The notes under the pieces were generated by a model. It searched no databases and had not been told where the DNA came from. It saw only the letters and a program-made list of their open reading frames with translations. From Actinacidiphila acididurans (GTDB taxonomy: Bacteria > Actinomycetota > Actinomycetes > Streptomycetales > Streptomycetaceae): a DNA stretch of 64,000 nucleotides. Location of the stretch: positions 1 to 64,000 of the forward strand of contig NZ_JADKYB010000023.1 of assembly GCF_016918855.1 (NCBI RefSeq). Reading direction: 5' to 3'. Position numbers and translations under genes: made by a program. The first letter of the stretch is position 1, and every line of letters begins with the position of its first letter. This document shows positions 55,100-63,416 of the stretch, piece by piece.

Positions 55100-55615
55100 T
55101 TGACTGAAGTACGGCCGCCACCGGGCACCGGCGGACGGCCGTACGGGGCGCGGCCCCGAACCCCCGTACCGTTCGTCGCCACCTCCGAGGTCTGGATGAT
55201 CGTGAGCAGCGCAGCCCGCCCCCGAGGGCACCCCGGGTACACCGAGACGCTGCCCTGTGCGGCGGAGAGCGCCGAGCCGGCGCGCCAGCTCGTACGTACC
55301 GCACTGGGTGCCTGGGGCCTCGACGTACTCGCCGATGACGGCGCTCTGGTCGTCACCGAACTGGTCGCCAACGCGGCTCGGCACGCCCAGGGCCGCAGCA
55401 TCCGCGTCTCCGTCTCCCGGCCGGGCACCGATGCAGTGTGGGTGGCGGTTGCGGACAGGTCCACTGCCCGCCCGGCGCCCCGGGAGGCGGGACCGTACGA
55501 CGTGGGCGGGCGCGGGCTGGCCTTGGTCGACGCGCTGTCCGACCGGTGGGGGAGTGACCCACTTCCGTTCGGCAAGCGCGTGTGGGCGGTCCTGACCTGC
55601 AAGGACGCCGATTGA
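55100..55615 (+). CDS. ATP-binding protein (HATPase_c, anti-sigma-factor-like)
   Basis: A 171-residue protein resembling RsbW/SpoIIAB-type kinases: the N box ALVVTELVANAARHAQG and the G1/G2 region PYDVGGRGLALVDALSDRWG. In Streptomyces such single-domain ATPases are abundant and regulate sigma factors or development. Start is uncertain: TTG at 55100 (after GGGGG) or ATG at 55196 would give 139 residues. A 69-codon frame overlaps its stop by four bases (TTG 55612). Confidence 0.75.
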   Translation: MTEVRPPPGTGGRPYGARPRTPVPFVATSEVWMIVSSAARPRGHPGYTETLPCAAESAEPARQLVRTALGAWGLDVLADDGALVVTELVANAARHAQGRSIRVSVSRPGTDAVWVAVADRSTARPAPREAGPYDVGGRGLALVDALSDRWGSDPLPFGKRVWAVLTCKDAD

Positions 55616-55821
55616 GCACGGAGGACGGCTCCTGGGCCGACGGCCTTGTCCATGATCCGGTCAAGGAACGCCGGGACATCCTGACCGACGTATGGCGACC
55701 GCACATATCTGCTGCGGGCGCTTTACGGGACGGGCCAGTGGTCGGCCAGCGATCCGATCCGGCTCCGAGTCCTCGTCAGACCAACCGACCGCACGGACTG
55801 GTAGCCGCCAGCCCTGCGTGA
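55612..55821 (+). CDS. Possible small hypothetical protein
   Basis: A 69-codon frame starting TTG in ATTGA overlap with the preceding stop (LSTEDGSWADGLVHDPVKERRDILTDVW). Coupling and the charged start suggest a gene, but third-position GC bias weakens toward the end and I recognise no family. The rest of the 371-base gap to 55987 contains no clear feature. Confidence 0.3.
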   Translation: MSTEDGSWADGLVHDPVKERRDILTDVWRPHISAAGALRDGPVVGQRSDPAPSPRQTNRPHGLVAASPA

Positions 55822-55986
55822 AGCTCCCGCTTCGGCCGTTGTTCGTCTCGTCGGCGCGCGTCACGCCGGAACCGGCCGGAGCGGGCCTTGTCCACCTGTC
55901 CACTATCCATTCCGTGCTCGGTCCGGTGGTCTCACCGATGTGGCGGGGCCGCCGGCCGGGCGAACCGACAGATGAGAGTTCTCACC

Positions 55987-56550
55987 ATGACCCGTACCCG
56001 TACCGCGCCTCCCGGCAGGCCCGCCACGCTCGCCTCCGTCCGCAGCAATGGGCGGCGGCCGGTGGAGTCGGCGGTCCGTGTGCCGCCCGGCCGCACGTGG
56101 ACGATCGCGTCGCTCGAGGGGGACGTCGCCAGGGGGTATCTGCCCGGCTGGGCCGAGGAGGATCCGAGCCGGATCGGTATCGCCCCGGAGCGGATGCGTC
56201 ATGCGGTGCACGACGTCATCCACCGCGCGCCGTTCGACGGGCAGCTGCTTCGGCTGGCGGAAGGGGGCTACGGGCCGGGCGAGCAGACGTGGGTCTTGTC
56301 CGGGAACATCGAGTGCATCCCCGAGGCCGGCGAGGACGAGCAGCCCTTTCCGGTTGTCAATGTTCACCTGATCGAGGACTTCTGGCTGACCGGGCTCGGG
56401 CCGCGCGAGGTTGCGGTGCTGGCGGCGCAGTTGCGGGCTCAGGCCGACCGTTTGGAGCAGGAGGTGCGCCCTCGGCTCGTCGCGTATCGCGCGGACTGGG
56501 CGGCCCATCAGCCGAGGTCGGCGCGGCGGCGTGGTCCCCGCAGGAGTTGA
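55987..56550 (+). CDS. Hypothetical protein preceding the FxLD methyltransferase
   Basis: A 187-residue soluble protein I cannot assign. A basic N-terminus (MTRTRTAPPGRPATLASVRSNGRRP) is followed by WTIASLEGDVARGYLPGWAEEDPSRIGI, QTWVLSGNIECIPEAGEDEQPFPVVNVHLIEDFWL and a final amphipathic helix (EVAVLAAQLRAQADRLEQEV). It lies 178 bases upstream of the methyltransferase on the same strand. A DUF6907-type family is possible. ATG at 55987 or ATG at 55972. Confidence 0.6.
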   Translation: MTRTRTAPPGRPATLASVRSNGRRPVESAVRVPPGRTWTIASLEGDVARGYLPGWAEEDPSRIGIAPERMRHAVHDVIHRAPFDGQLLRLAEGGYGPGEQTWVLSGNIECIPEAGEDEQPFPVVNVHLIEDFWLTGLGPREVAVLAAQLRAQADRLEQEVRPRLVAYRADWAAHQPRSARRRGPRRS

Positions 56551-56727
56551 CCGGCGGTGGTTGACCGGCGGTGGGACTCGGCTTACGGGGCCGCCGCCTG
56601 CTGACCGGTTGTCGGCCGAGGCAGGCGGTCCTGGAAGCCCTGGCCCGCCCCTCGGTCACCCGTCCCCTCGTTCAGATCGCGACATCCGTACGACCCTCGG
56701 CGCGCGACGCCGGGAAGGAGAGAACCG

Positions 56728-57981
56728 GTGGCTAACGTCCCCGGCATGACGACCAAGACAGGCACACAAACGCCCAGCGACCAGGACGTACGCGAGGGCA
56801 TGGTGCGGCAGCTCATCGAGTTGGGTGCCGCCCGTGATCCGCGTGTCGTTGCGGCGTTCCGCGCTGTTCCGCGGCATCTGGCCACCCCGGGGATCGACCT
56901 GGCCACGGCGTACGGCGCGGAATTCGCGGCGGTGACGAAGACGGACGCGACGGGGGTGGACATCAGCTCCGTTTCGGCGCCGCGGATTCAGGCCATGCAG
57001 ATCGAGCAGGCCCGGATCGAGCCGGGGATGGCGGTGCTGGAAATCGGCTCCGGCGGCCCGAATGCCGCCTACCTGGCCGAGATGGCCGGGGCCACCGGCC
57101 GGGTGGTCAGCGTGGACATCGACCCCGAGGTCACGGCGCGGGCGCGGCGTTTCCTGGCCGAGACCGGTTACGACCGCACCGTCACTGTGGTGACGGCCGA
57201 TGCCGAGGACGGTCTCCCGGGGCATGCCCCGTACGACCGGATCGTGGTCACCGTCCAGGCGGCCGACATCCCGCCGGCCTGGGTGCGGCAGCTCACGCCG
57301 GGCGGGCGGCTGGTCGTGCCGCTGCGGATGCGGGGCATGACGCGCACGGTCGCCTTCGTCCGTGACGGCGAGAGCGATCGTCTGGTCAGTGACGGGTTCG
57401 AGCTGTGCGGGTTCGTGCCCATGCAGGGCGCCGGCGAGAATCGCGTCCGGCTGGCAGTGCTCCATGACGTGGCGGGGGAGGAGATCGCCCTGCGTCTGGA
57501 CGGGCACCCCGAGCCGGACACGTCGGCTCTGGCGCGGGCCCTGGCCACGGCGAGGTCGGCGGTGTGGTCCGGGGTGATGCTGGGCGGCAGTGAGTCCACC
57601 GAGCACCTGGACCTGTGGCTGGCGACCGCGCTGGACAACCTTCCGCTGATGGCGGCCAAGCCCGGCGCCCGCACGCGCGGACTGGTTGCCTCCGCCTCGC
57701 CGATTGGCATCCCGACCCTCGTGGACGGGGGCAGTTTCGCGTACCGCACCACGCGCGCCACGGACGTCGAGGACCGTTACGAACTGGGCGCGATCGGGCA
57801 CGGCCCGCGCGGGCGGGAGCTCGCCGAGCGTCTGGCCGCCGAGATCCGGACCTGGGACGGCGACCACCGTGGCGACCGGGCCCGTATCGAGGTCCACCCG
57901 GCGGGCACGCCGGACGGCCTTCTTTCCGCCGGCCGCCGTATCGAGCGGCGGCACACGCGGATCACGATCACCTGGCCGTAA
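56728..57981 (+). CDS. FxLD-system methyltransferase, PCMT-like
   Basis: A 417-residue protein of the protein-L-isoaspartate O-methyltransferase superfamily, in the form named methyltransferase, FxLD system. Residues ~20-220 are the PCMT core (VAAFRAVPRHL, GVDISSVSAPRIQAMQIEQARIEPGMAVLEIGSGGPNAAYLAEM motif I); ~240-417 is an extra domain with LDGHPEPDTSALARAL. Related LanS_A enzymes (OlvS_A) methylate Asp in lanthipeptides to give succinimide and isoaspartate. GTG at 56728 follows GAAGGAGA. It begins the biosynthetic operon, 64 bases before the precursor gene. Confidence 0.88.
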   Translation: MANVPGMTTKTGTQTPSDQDVREGMVRQLIELGAARDPRVVAAFRAVPRHLATPGIDLATAYGAEFAAVTKTDATGVDISSVSAPRIQAMQIEQARIEPGMAVLEIGSGGPNAAYLAEMAGATGRVVSVDIDPEVTARARRFLAETGYDRTVTVVTADAEDGLPGHAPYDRIVVTVQAADIPPAWVRQLTPGGRLVVPLRMRGMTRTVAFVRDGESDRLVSDGFELCGFVPMQGAGENRVRLAVLHDVAGEEIALRLDGHPEPDTSALARALATARSAVWSGVMLGGSESTEHLDLWLATALDNLPLMAAKPGARTRGLVASASPIGIPTLVDGGSFAYRTTRATDVEDRYELGAIGHGPRGRELAERLAAEIRTWDGDHRGDRARIEVHPAGTPDGLLSAGRRIERRHTRITITWP

Positions 57982-58045
57982 GCCGACGGGCTCCCCCGGC
58001 CAGGCGGACCAGCACATCCCTGCACCTCTTCAGGAGGAGAACGCG

Positions 58046-58234
58046 ATGGCACAGCAGAACTCCGGCACCGTCCTCAAAGCGGCGACGGACTACCGCGCCG
58101 ACGGCGACTTCGACCTCGACATCGAGACCGTCTCCGCAGCGCCGGTCCTCGGCTCGCTGCTGAACGACACCAGCGACAACTGCACCTCCACCTGCGCCTC
58201 GGCCTGCAGCAACAGCACCTGCATCGGCGGCTGA
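58046..58234 (+). CDS. FxLD family lanthipeptide precursor
   Basis: A 62-residue peptide. Its leader contains F22-D-L-D25, the FxLD motif that class I LanB dehydratases bind. The C-terminal part (from about residue 37) is rich in Ser/Thr with Cys46, 50, 54 and 59, arranged NCTSTCASACSNSTC then Ile-Gly-Gly. Thus up to four lanthionine rings are possible from nearby Ser/Thr. Asp41 and Asp44 are candidate sites for the PCMT-like methyltransferase. ATG at 58046 has AGGAGGAG upstream. The core boundary is unknown; no protease gene is in view. Confidence 0.93.
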   Translation: MAQQNSGTVLKAATDYRADGDFDLDIETVSAAPVLGSLLNDTSDNCTSTCASACSNSTCIGG

Positions 58235-58242
58235 CCGCGCTC

Positions 58243-58281
58243 CCCGGGGGCCGGCGAGGGAACACCCGCCCGGCCCCCGGG
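58243..58281 (+). terminator. Hairpin between the precursor and LanB genes
   Basis: A 12-bp perfect stem CCCGGGGGCCGG (58243-58254) / CCGGCCCCCGGG (58270-58281) with a 15-base loop, right after the precursor stop and 22 bases before the LanB start. Probably a partial terminator or mRNA-stability element that makes precursor mRNA exceed enzyme mRNA. Confidence 0.7.
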
Positions 58282-58303
58282 CCCGCAAACGGAAGGAGGC
58301 ACG

Positions 58304-60181
58304 ATGTATCACGCGTTGGACGCAGCCATGATCAGAGCGTCGGTCTTTCCGATGCCGGCGCCGGTGCCCTCCTGGCCGGGCGACCGGGCCGGCACCGACG
58401 ACCTCCGGGCCTGGGTGGAACAGGTCTGGGCGGACGCGCCCCGCGCCGGCGCCATCGCCCACGCCGCGCCCCAACTCGCGGCCGCAGTCGGCAAAGTGCT
58501 CGGCGGTTCCGCGCGGCCGCAGCGTACGGAACGCACCGCCCGCTCCCTCGCGCGCTACCTGCTGCGCATGGAGCACCGCGCCACCCCCTTCGGCCTGTTC
58601 GCCGGCCCGACCGTGGTGCACCTCGGACGGGAGGCTCACGTCCACTGGGGGACCGGGGGCCAGGCGTTCGCCGAGGCGGACGCCATCTGGCTGCACGACG
58701 TGATCGCCACGCTGGAGCGCGACCGGGCGCTGCTGCGGAATCTGACGGTCATCGCCGACCCGACGGCGATCGTCCGCGGCCCCCGGGTCGTCGTCGACTA
58801 CCAGCCGGGCACGGACGGCCCGATGAGTACCGGTCTGCGCCGTACCCGGGCCGCGGAGAAGGCGCTCACCCTGGCCCGTACGTCCTTACGGGTCCGCGAC
58901 CTCGTGAGCAAGCTTCACGCCGACTACCCCGACACCCCAGTGGCCGCTATCGAGGCCATGGTCGCCGGCCTGGTCGCGCACCGGGTCCTCCTGACCGACC
59001 TCCAGCCACCGATGACGAGCACGGACACGCTCGGCCACCTGGTCACCCGGCTCGATGAGACCGGTGTCGACGTGCTCATGGCCGCGCAACTCCGCGCCGT
59101 TCACCGGCTGCTCCGGCGCCACGACCGCGCGCACCCCGGCGACCAGCCGGCTCTCCGCGGACGGGCCAGCGAGGCGATGACCGCCCTCACGCGAGTCACC
59201 GAACAGCCCCTTGCGGTCAACATCCGCCCGGACGGCGACATCGTCCTGCCCGAAGAGGTCGCGCGGGAAGCGGAACGGGCCCTGGCGGTCATGGCGCGCA
59301 TCACGCCGTACCCGAACGGCTCGCCGGCCTGGCGGGACTACCGAACGCGATTCCTGGAGCGCTACAGCACCGGCACGGCCGTGCCCGTACGCGACCTCAC
59401 CGACCCGGACACCGGACTCGGCTTCCCCGTCGGCTACCGCGGCACCGTACTGCCACGGCCCGTCCTCGGCACGACCCCGCGCGACGAACACCTCCTCACA
59501 CTCGCCCAGGACGCCACACTCACCGGCCGCCGCGAGATCGCCCTCACCGAGCACGACCTCCGCGCCTTGTCCCTGGGCCAGCCCTCCCAAGTCCCCGCGC
59601 ACGTCGAGCTGTGCTTCACCGTGCTCGCCAAGTCCGCCGAAGCCCTGACGCAGGGCCGGTTCCGCCTGTCCACCGTGGGCCTTTCGCTTGCCGCCGGCAC
59701 GACCACCGGCCGGTTCCTGTCCATGCTGGAGCCGGACGAGCTGAACCGGATGAGGGCGGTGTACGGCGCGCTGCCGACGCTGACCGCCGGCGCCGTACGC
59801 GCGCAGGTCTCCGCGCCCCCGATGAAACGGCAGACGTTCAACGTCGGCCGCGCGCCCGCCGTCGCGTCCGAGGTCCTGGCCGTCGGTGAGTCCAACCCGG
59901 CCGCCACAGTCGACCTGGACGACCTCGGGGTCGTCGCCGACGCCGGCCGCCTGTACCTGGTGTCCCTTTCCACCGGTCGCGTCGTCGAGCCGTCGGTGAT
60001 GAATGCCGTCGAGCTGAGCCACGCCACCCACCCCTTGGTGCGCTTCCTGTGCGAGGTGCACCGCTCCCACACGGCGATCCTCGTCCCCTTCGCCTGGGGC
60101 GTCGCCGCCCGCCTGCCTGCCGGAGGTCCGCTACGGCCGCACCGTCCTGTCCGCCGCGTGCTGGCGTCTGCGCGGCGATGA
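58304..60181 (+). CDS. Lantibiotic dehydratase LanB, N-terminal glutamylation domain (frame ends early)
   Basis: A 625-residue frame of the class I dehydratase, which in known members uses glutamyl-tRNA to glutamylate Ser/Thr. Landmarks: ARYLLRMEHRATPFGLFAGPTVVHLGR, VDYQPGTDGPMSTGLRRT, PFGxFxx-like LEPDELNRMRAVYGALPTL, and near the end VPFAWGVAARLP. Past codon ~606 the translation (GGPLRPHRPVRRVLASARR) has no dehydratase character, whereas the next frame gives LPEVRYGRTVLSAACW. The gene thus looks frameshifted at the CCTGCCTG repeat (60113-60120). ATG at 58304 with GGAAGGAGG. Confidence 0.85.
   Translation: MYHALDAAMIRASVFPMPAPVPSWPGDRAGTDDLRAWVEQVWADAPRAGAIAHAAPQLAAAVGKVLGGSARPQRTERTARSLARYLLRMEHRATPFGLFAGPTVVHLGREAHVHWGTGGQAFAEADAIWLHDVIATLERDRALLRNLTVIADPTAIVRGPRVVVDYQPGTDGPMSTGLRRTRAAEKALTLARTSLRVRDLVSKLHADYPDTPVAAIEAMVAGLVAHRVLLTDLQPPMTSTDTLGHLVTRLDETGVDVLMAAQLRAVHRLLRRHDRAHPGDQPALRGRASEAMTALTRVTEQPLAVNIRPDGDIVLPEEVAREAERALAVMARITPYPNGSPAWRDYRTRFLERYSTGTAVPVRDLTDPDTGLGFPVGYRGTVLPRPVLGTTPRDEHLLTLAQDATLTGRREIALTEHDLRALSLGQPSQVPAHVELCFTVLAKSAEALTQGRFRLSTVGLSLAAGTTTGRFLSMLEPDELNRMRAVYGALPTLTAGAVRAQVSAPPMKRQTFNVGRAPAVASEVLAVGESNPAATVDLDDLGVVADAGRLYLVSLSTGRVVEPSVMNAVELSHATHPLVRFLCEVHRSHTAILVPFAWGVAARLPAGGPLRPHRPVRRVLASARR
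60113..60120 (+). other. Frameshift site in lanB: tandem CCTG duplication
   Basis: The eight bases CCTGCCTG inside CGCCTGCCTGCCGG are two copies of CCTG. Removing one copy gives an uninterrupted AARLPEVRYGRTVLS reading, joining the two LanB frames. The simplest explanation is a 4-base tandem duplication (strand slippage) or a consensus error; a 2-base deletion is an alternative. Confidence 0.7.
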
Positions 60182-60251
60182 CCTGGGCGAAACGGGCCAG
60201 CGAGGGATCTCTTTCACCGCGTGGCGCATCCGGCACGGCGTCCCCCGCACG

Positions 60252-61292
60252 GTGTACGTCGGCTCCGACGACCAGCGGCTCCGTCTCGACCTCGACCGGC
60301 CCGCCCACCGGGACCTCCTCTTGCGCGAGGTGGACCGTCACCGCACTGTGGTGCTGCATGAGGCCCCGGACGAGGGCGACTTCGGCTGGATCGGCCGCGC
60401 CCACGAGGTGGTCATGCCCTTTGCCTCCGACCAGCGGCCCGTACCCGCTCCGGCCCGCCGTTCGACGGTCGTGGCCGGGCGCGCCGCCGGGCGCCTGCCG
60501 GGCGCTTCGGACCGGGCGTACCTGAAGCTCTACGGCAGTACGGCCCGCGTCCCGGAGGTGCTGACGGCGCACCTTCCGCGCCTGCTCGCGGACTGGGACG
60601 CCGACCCGGCGGCGTGGTTCACCCGGTACGCGGACCCCGAATCGCACCTTCGCCTGCGGCTGCGGTTGCCGGTCCCAGAGGCGTTCGGTGCGGCGGCGCA
60701 GAAGGTGGCCGCCTGGGCATCGGAACTGCGGGAGGAGGGCCTGATCCAGCGGGTGCAGTGGGACACCGATCTGCCGGAGACCGGCCGCTACGGTACGGGG
60801 CCTGTTCTAGAGGCGGCCGAGGCGTTTTTCGCGGCCGACTCCGCTGCCGCGCTGGCGCAGATGCGGCTCGACCGGGTTCATCAGCAGGTGGCCGTGATCG
60901 CGGCCAGTTACGTGGACATCGCCGTCGGCCTGCTCGGCTCCCGGCGGGGCGGACTGGACTGGCTGGTCGAGCACCTGCCGCGTAACGACGGCCAGGCGCC
61001 ACCCCGGCCCGTCCAGGCTCTTGCCCTGCGGCTCGCAGGTCCTGATGGTGCCCAGTCCTTGGCCGATCCCGCCGTTGCCCAGGCGTGGGAGCTGCGGCGC
61101 ACCGCTCTCGACCGGTACCGCGGGGCCCTGGAGTCCGCCGGCATCGACCCGGCCGACGTACTGCCGTCGCTGCTGCACATGCACCACAACCGCGTCGCGG
61201 GCATCGACCCCGACGCCGAAACCACCTGCCGACGGCTCGCCCGCGCGGCAGCCCTGTCCTGGAGCGTCCGCCCGGAAGGGGCTCTACGGTGA
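60252..61292 (+). CDS. LanB C-terminal elimination (SpaB_C-like) domain, second frame
   Basis: A 346-residue frame from the GTG at 60252; coding similarity in fact begins earlier at about 60120 (LPEVRYGRTVLSAACWRLRGDDLG...TAWRIRHGVPRTVYVGSDDQ), with no start codon there. It contains the SpaB_C/thiopeptide-type elimination domain (YLKLYGSTARVPEVLTAHLP, WFTRYADPESHLRLRLRL, WDTDLPETGRYG), which in intact LanB removes glutamate to form dehydroamino acids. Stop overlaps the LanC GTG by four bases. Translated alone, it would lack the linker strand. Confidence 0.8.
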   Translation: MYVGSDDQRLRLDLDRPAHRDLLLREVDRHRTVVLHEAPDEGDFGWIGRAHEVVMPFASDQRPVPAPARRSTVVAGRAAGRLPGASDRAYLKLYGSTARVPEVLTAHLPRLLADWDADPAAWFTRYADPESHLRLRLRLPVPEAFGAAAQKVAAWASELREEGLIQRVQWDTDLPETGRYGTGPVLEAAEAFFAADSAAALAQMRLDRVHQQVAVIAASYVDIAVGLLGSRRGGLDWLVEHLPRNDGQAPPRPVQALALRLAGPDGAQSLADPAVAQAWELRRTALDRYRGALESAGIDPADVLPSLLHMHHNRVAGIDPDAETTCRRLARAAALSWSVRPEGALR

Positions 61293-62440
61293 CCGCCGCT
61301 CCTCCCGCCGACACCGGACTGGCGTCGCGTCAGTCCCTCGCGCACGGGCCGCTGGGCGCCGCCCTCCTGTCCGTCGAGCGGGCCCGCCGGGGTGCGGGGG
61401 ACTGGGCGCAGGTGCACGACAGCGTCTCGGGGACCGGTCCCCTGATCGACGGCCCGGACGCCGGCCTCTACCTCGGCGCCCCCGCGATGGCCTTCGTCCT
61501 CCACGTAGCCGCTGACGGCACCGACCGATACGCCGGAGCCCTCCACCGCCTCGACGGCATCGTGGCGGCCCACACCCGGCGCCGCCTCGCCGCCGCCCAC
61601 GCGCGCATCGACGCAGGGAGCCACGCCACGTTCGCCGAATACGACCTCTTCCGCGGCCTGACCGGCATCGGCGCGCTGCTGCTGCGCCGCCAGCCCCAGG
61701 GCGCGGAGACCAAGGCCGTCCTGGAGTACCTGGTCCGCCTGACCCACCCGGTACCCGGCCCTGCCCGGGAGCCGCTTCCCGGGTGGTGGGTCGGCCACCC
61801 TCCGGCCACCGACACGGCCGCCACGCCCGGCGGCCACGCGAACGCAGGCATGGCCCACGGCATCACGGGCCCGCTCGCACTCCTGGCCCTGGCCATGCGC
61901 GCCGGGATCACCGTGGACGGCCACGAGGACGCCATACGCCGCATCTGCCGGTGGCTCGACGGGATCCGGCAGAGCGATCACCGCGGTGTCCGCTGGCCCC
62001 GCTGGACCACCCAGCACGGGCCCGCCCCGGCACTCCCCACCGTCCCCTCCTGGTGCTACGGCACGCCCGGCCTGGCCCGCGCCCAGCAACTCGCCGCCAT
62101 CGTCCTCGGCGATCACGACCGCAAACGGATGGCCGAACGCGCCCTGCTGCTCTGCATGACCGACCCCGGCCGGCTCGACCTGATCGCCGACCGCGGCCTG
62201 TGCCACGGCTTCGGCGGCCTGCTGCGTACGGTGCAGCGCGTCGCCCAGGACGCGGACAGCCCTGGGGCATTCGCCGCCCTGACCGGCCGGATCACGACCG
62301 GGCTCCTCGCAGCGGCCGTCCCCGACGCGAGCGGCTTCCTCGAAGGAAAGGCCGGGGCCGCCCTCGCCTTCCAGGACGCCCCCGACAGCGACGATCCTGC
62401 GCCCCAAGGGCAGTGGGACGCCTGCCTGCTGCTGACGTGA
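61289..62440 (+). CDS. Lanthionine synthetase LanC-like cyclase
   Basis: A 383-residue alpha-toroid zinc enzyme that adds Cys thiols onto dehydroamino acids to close (methyl)lanthionine rings. Motifs: HANAGMAHGITGPLALL (active-site His), PSWCYGTPGLARAQQL (first zinc Cys), and DRGLCHGFGGLLRT (Cys-His zinc ligands), so all metal ligands are present. GTG at 61289 overlaps the preceding stop (GTGA). Cysteines of the precursor are its substrates. Confidence 0.9.
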   Translation: MTAAPPADTGLASRQSLAHGPLGAALLSVERARRGAGDWAQVHDSVSGTGPLIDGPDAGLYLGAPAMAFVLHVAADGTDRYAGALHRLDGIVAAHTRRRLAAAHARIDAGSHATFAEYDLFRGLTGIGALLLRRQPQGAETKAVLEYLVRLTHPVPGPAREPLPGWWVGHPPATDTAATPGGHANAGMAHGITGPLALLALAMRAGITVDGHEDAIRRICRWLDGIRQSDHRGVRWPRWTTQHGPAPALPTVPSWCYGTPGLARAQQLAAIVLGDHDRKRMAERALLLCMTDPGRLDLIADRGLCHGFGGLLRTVQRVAQDADSPGAFAALTGRITTGLLAAAVPDASGFLEGKAGAALAFQDAPDSDDPAPQGQWDACLLLT

Positions 62441-63402
62441 CAGGGGTGACCGTGCGCGACGTCGACCGAGCCGAGGACGCCGTCCTGAGTGTCCTGCGCG
62501 GAACGCCGATCGAGGAGGCAGCCCGCCGAGCAGACATGCCCACCGGCCACCTGGCCGAAGACCTGGAACGGTACCGGGCCGCCGGCCGGGCCGCGCTGGA
62601 AGCCGCGCCCGCCGGATGGCACCAGGTGAGCATCCAGTTCACCGACTACCCCGCCGCGGCGGATACTTTGCGGGCCTACCTCGCCCCCGCCCTGACGAAC
62701 GGGCCGGTCGGCGCCTGGTGGTTCGTGCGCAAGCACCCGCACTGGAGACTGCGCCTGCACCCCCACCCGGACGCGACCACCGAAGACGTCATCGCCCACA
62801 TCACCAGGGCGCTCGACCACGCTGTGTCCTGGGGCCTGGTCAAGGACTGGCGGCCCGGCCCGTACGAACCGGAGACCATCGCCTTCGGCGGCCCCGTCGG
62901 CATGCGACTCGCACACGGACTCTTCCACGCCGACAGCGCCGGAATCCTCGACTACCTCCACCGCAGCGCCGACGGCCACGCACGCATGCTGGACGCGAAG
63001 GCGACCTCTCTGCTGGCCATGACCCTGCTGATGCGCGCTGCCGGTCTGGAATTCGGCGAACAGGGCGACATCTGGGGCCAGGTCGAAATCCGTCGCCCCT
63101 TCGCCGCCGACGTAGCCTCGGAGAAGGTCAGCGCGATGGCGCCCGCCGTACGCCGCCTCCTCCTGACCGACGCCACCGAGCTGCTCACCGATGGCCCCCT
63201 TACCCCGGTACGCCCATGGATCGAGGCCCTGCAACACAGCGGCCGGGCCCTCGCCGACGCCGCCGCCAACGGACACCTCGGCCTCGGCCTGCGCGGCATC
63301 CTGGCGCGCCACGTCCTCTTCCACTGGAACCGCACGGGCTTCACCACCCACCAGCAAGCCATCTGGTCCCGCGCCGCCCGGGAAGCCGTACTCGGAGGCT
63401 GA
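62437..63402 (+). CDS. Stand-alone thiopeptide-type bacteriocin biosynthesis (SpaB_C-like) protein
   Basis: A 321-residue protein with its own SpaB_C domain (GWHQVSIQF, GPVGAWWFVRKHPHWRLRLHPHP, DHAVSWGLVKDWRPGPYEPETIAFGG). Its first ~50 residues (VRDVDRAEDAVLSVLRGTPIEEAARRADMPTGHLAEDLERY) look like a helix-turn-helix, an unusual extension for this domain. GTG at 62437 overlaps the LanC stop by four bases, so it is part of the same operon. It may supply elimination or dehydration chemistry beside, or in place of, the split LanB domain. Confidence 0.83.
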   Translation: MTGVTVRDVDRAEDAVLSVLRGTPIEEAARRADMPTGHLAEDLERYRAAGRAALEAAPAGWHQVSIQFTDYPAAADTLRAYLAPALTNGPVGAWWFVRKHPHWRLRLHPHPDATTEDVIAHITRALDHAVSWGLVKDWRPGPYEPETIAFGGPVGMRLAHGLFHADSAGILDYLHRSADGHARMLDAKATSLLAMTLLMRAAGLEFGEQGDIWGQVEIRRPFAADVASEKVSAMAPAVRRLLLTDATELLTDGPLTPVRPWIEALQHSGRALADAAANGHLGLGLRGILARHVLFHWNRTGFTTHQQAIWSRAAREAVLGG

Positions 63403-63416
63403 CGAACGTCGAGATC

